From: Branchiostoma floridae
Taxonomy: Eukaryota; Chordata; Leptocardii; Amphioxiformes; Branchiostomatidae
NCBI RefSeq assembly: GCF_000003815.2
Contig: NC_049980.1
Location: forward strand, 18,577,454 to 18,641,453
Direction: 5' to 3'
Length of the DNA stretch: 64,000 bases
Numbering within the stretch: position 1 is the stretch's first letter; each line of letters starts with the position of its first letter. This document shows positions 61,180 to 64,000 of the stretch, one piece after another. Under the pieces are notes generated by a model. That model was not told where the DNA came from and did no database searches. It saw only the letters and a program-made list of their open reading frames with translations. Made by a program: the position numbers and the translations under genes.

Positions 61180-61936
61180 ATGGATTTCAAATTTCGGTTT
61201 TCGTTACGGAAAATGACATCTTATGAAAGCTATCAAAATTGGCTACAAAACATCAAGAAGGCTACAGGTGAACGTCATATCTACACTTTCTTCAAGGTTT
61301 TCTGGGTCTACTTTCACTTAATATATAACTCACCATACAAGATGAATCAAGGTCCCTTCAAGCAACTCGGCCGTTTGGCCTTCTTCGCCTCGGCATTTTT
61401 CGGGTCAATCCTGTTCCTAGTTGCATGGTCAATATTCAGGGTGCGCTAGGGAGAAGTTGGTGTTTCACGAGATATACTGATATCTAACAAAAATACTTTT
61501 CCTCTGTTTGCTACAGGACGGGGCACCGGCGCAACAAACAGGGACCGCATCAGAGTTTACCCTCGAAAGTGGGGATCAAACCAAGCAGAATCCTCCGCTA
61601 AACGATGCGGGAGACTCTGGAGAAATTGAGACGGAAAAGCCACGCACAAGCACCAATGACACCCCTATGGGCAGTAAAGAATATCCGACGGCCGTTATGA
61701 AACTAGAGGAGGGTAAGACGGTCTACGTTCCCGACGGTGATATTCAGGAGGAGAAAGGGAAGGGCGAGGACAGCAACAAGCTTGGCAAAGTGGACGGAAA
61801 GGTTAGTGATGAAGCGGGTGACATTCCAAGTGCCCGTCTTGGTAGCGAGGCTGCTAGTGAAGGATCTGAGCCTCAGTGCGTGGACAGGACCCCGGAATCT
61901 TCCGGAGGAGAGGTAGTTCTTAAAGTTTCGTCGTGA
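61180..61936 (+). CDS. Uncharacterised membrane protein, two visible exons with terminal exon
   Basis: Exon 61180-61440 (start uncertain; the frame is open from 61105) and terminal exon 61517-61936, joined phase 0 through AGG|GTGCGC and TTTGCTACAG. The first part has two hydrophobic segments, IYTFFKVFWVYFHLIY and LAFFASAFFGSILFLVAW, separated by about 16 residues. The second part is a 139-residue acidic, Ser/Gly-rich, probably disordered tail ending VVLKVSS and stop. The tail has GC-rich, codon-like composition. I do not recognise the family. It could be the end of a separate gene, or, because sodium channel exon 9 and the terminal exon are both phase 0, an alternative last exon for that gene. 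The donor is weak. Confidence 0.45.
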
Positions 61937-62046
61937 TGAATTCCAGTATTGCACGTCATGAACCCGTGGTCGCGTGTCGTGTTGATTGCTGAGCCTGCGT
62001 GTCTCGATGTTTGTTGACTGTAACGGCTGTTAATTGATAAAAATGG

Positions 62047-62052
62047 AATAAA
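62047..62052 (+). terminator. Poly(A) signal AATAAA
   Basis: 111 bp after the stop codon at 61936, as expected for the 3' end of the preceding gene. Confidence 0.6.
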
Positions 62053-64000
62053 AGAAAACAAATGCGTTCTGTAACAATTTTCTCTTCTTCCTGTCTACTA
62101 ACTGTTTCTTTCCTCCAGTTTTTCCTACTAACACATTTATCAAACCCTATACGTATCATATCTCACCACATAAAAGATTGTACCAATGTTTCTGTACCTC
62201 ACTATCGTATGCTTTCCATATCTCACCCTCTCTTTCTCCCCCTCTCTCTGACGTCCTTGCTTTTAAAACAACGAGGATGAATACTCAAACCTTTTTCTGC
62301 AACTACCACTTGACCCATAGTTATAAAGCACCATTTCACGCTCTAGTAGGATGCAAGATGAGGATGCAGATGTCACGTACCAAAAGGTTGTATATCGTCA
62401 TTTTTAGCACGGTTGACATCTGGGTCAGCATTTATAGATAATTTTTCGGAACTATGAATTGCCCTGAAGAGCTCGGGTGGTCAGTGCCAGATCATTGTCC
62501 TTAATCTATGACGCTTTTACGACAAACGACGTGTAATTTTAAGATCGTGCTTTGGAATGCAATGCTTTCCTAGATGACCTAGTTATATGATATCTAAAGG
62601 AGTGCGTGTTTTTCAAACTTTCAAACTTTTCAACCTTTATCTTCATTTCCCACTCAGTCGGAGCAACTCAGTCAGAAAAAATCAAAACAACTAACTTTAA
62701 ATTTTCTTCCCAGAAATCGGCTCTTCTCCCAAAATGCTCTCTTGCATAGATTGTTTGTAATTCAAGCAAACTAAGTTCGCATACAGTGGAACATTGCCTG
62801 TATGTGCTTACGTGGCATAAGAATACATTGGAGTATGTGCGAAAAAAAAACGTTTGGAGTTTCTCCAAGAGGTTCATTATCTATCAAACCGTAAGGAAAT
62901 GAACTGAATGTATCATTTATCTACTTTATTCTCGATTCTACTTCAGTCAGACACATCAAACAACATTTTTAAGAGGGCTGAACCATGAGATTGTCGTTTT
63001 ATGGCAAGGACGCTTTTGGCGTCTGCAATGGAGTTTGTATAATGATACAATATCTTAAGTGAAGGCATACCAGGAGGATGTCTCAATTTTTCGTGGCGTA
63101 GGGAAGTAACAAACGGGTACGACAAAGCCTAGTACGCAGATGACTTCTCTCCTTTCTCAGCATATTTGACAACAGATGATGTGGCGAGAGACCACCAACA
63201 TCCTTTCACAGCCTGTCACGTTTTGTCACCAGAGATTTAGGTATGGGTTGGTCCCCAAAAGGTGCTATGTACGAATGGCGCCCACGCGGCTCCCGCCCAA
63301 CCTGTAAGTCGCTATGTTCTGTCCACAGCACCCTAGCTGTCTCTGTCGTGGGTGCAAGAAATGTTTGTTCTCGTGCAGTAGACGTTCTTTTTTCTTCTTA
63401 CTTTTTCAGCTTCTTTGTCCTTCATTACATCTGAGAGAGACGTCGAGGCACAACAGAACATAAGGAGAGAACATTGCGCGTGCTCAGAACCTAGCGGTTG
63501 ATAACTGTGAGCGCAATGTAGTACACAATCATGTTCTCTCCAAATGCCTCTGGTGTGCAAGTACACATGTACTGTAAGGGCCAGCTCACAGTTCCTAGTG
63601 CGCACATGTAGTCGTACTGCAATGTCGCCTAGGTCAAAATTCAAGATCATTTTGAGTTCAAGACCCCTCTTATGTACACGATTTTGTAAGGTTATGCTGC
63701 CTTTGTTTCACATTCGAAATTCCATGGCACCCAAAAGAACTTCTGCTGATCAACAGAAGGCAAAGTCACCTTCGACGTTTGTTTTCTTCTGAAAGGATCC
63801 TAACCTCTGACCAAGGAGCCTGATAAAAGCTCCTTGCTCTGACCTAACCCACAGTCCCCTGCAACGCTGAGACTGTGAGGTGGCTTATCACTTGTGCCTA
63901 AGGTTGTGTAGCTTTGTCTGAGCATCTCTGGCGTCTCCCACATTCCCTCTATTATAGCACACAGGCCTTTCGTGTACATCGTATACGTTATCCCTGTCTC
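62053..64000. other. Unannotated right end
   Basis: No domain II sodium channel exon and no other exon recognised. An imperfect inverted repeat around 63465-63550 (GGAGAGAACAT...ATGTTCTCTCC) and a CTCACAGTT-type repeat at about 63575-63660 are the only structured parts. Confidence 0.5.

Overview
The window looks like draft-assembly genomic DNA from an invertebrate deuterostome, most probably a cephalochordate (amphioxus). It is AT-rich, has long introns, five runs of N and many short inverted-repeat and minisatellite elements, and no bacterial gene organisation. Two conserved animal genes are found by splice-aware reading. Almost every long open frame on either strand is a by-product of repeats or of antisense.

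On the minus strand, about 21.4 kb down to beyond the left edge, lies MOCS2, the two-cistron gene for molybdopterin synthase. Three exons (21360, 19209 and 13311 going left) encode the complete 89-residue small subunit MOCS2A, ending in the catalytic Gly-Gly. The next two exons (12455 and 7767 going left) encode the first 88-89 residues of the large subunit MOCS2B; its last coding exon was not found and probably lies left of base 1. The MOCS2B start is 45 nt after the MOCS2A stop, in the same frame, and the 315 nt between the two start codons hold only one other ATG.

On the plus strand, starting head-to-head with MOCS2 at 25982, is a voltage-gated sodium channel alpha-subunit gene. Nine exons from 25982 to 58823 encode the cytoplasmic N terminus and all of domain I (S1-S6 and pore, with the selectivity-filter Asp). 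Intron 1 is 23 kb. Intron 2 is a textbook U12-type AT-AC intron. Exon 5 (end of S3 plus S4) is present as two tandem copies separated by only 45 bp. Exon 6 is interrupted by an assembly gap. Domains II-IV are not in the window. A separate two-exon membrane-protein-like gene of unknown identity ends at 61936 with a poly(A) signal.

The most unusual feature is a set of minisatellite arrays inside the MOCS2 introns (3.4-3.9 kb and 8.2-9.0 kb). Three arrays with different spacers and periods (56, 50 and about 52-55 bp) share only a 20-bp core, CCAATCAGCACCAAGGACAG. This core contains a perfect match to the 17-bp RE1/NRSE (REST/NRSF) consensus, overlapped by an NF-Y-type CCAAT box. There are 14 perfect RE1 matches, all in one orientation, 17-22 kb upstream of a sodium channel gene, the gene family in which RE1 was first described. 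Whether they are functional or coincidental is open.

The rest is intron and intergenic sequence with a mariner-type MITE (31410-32340), a foldback element (20612-20845), a LINE 3' fragment (about 34125-34500, minus), several dispersed short repeats and microsatellites.
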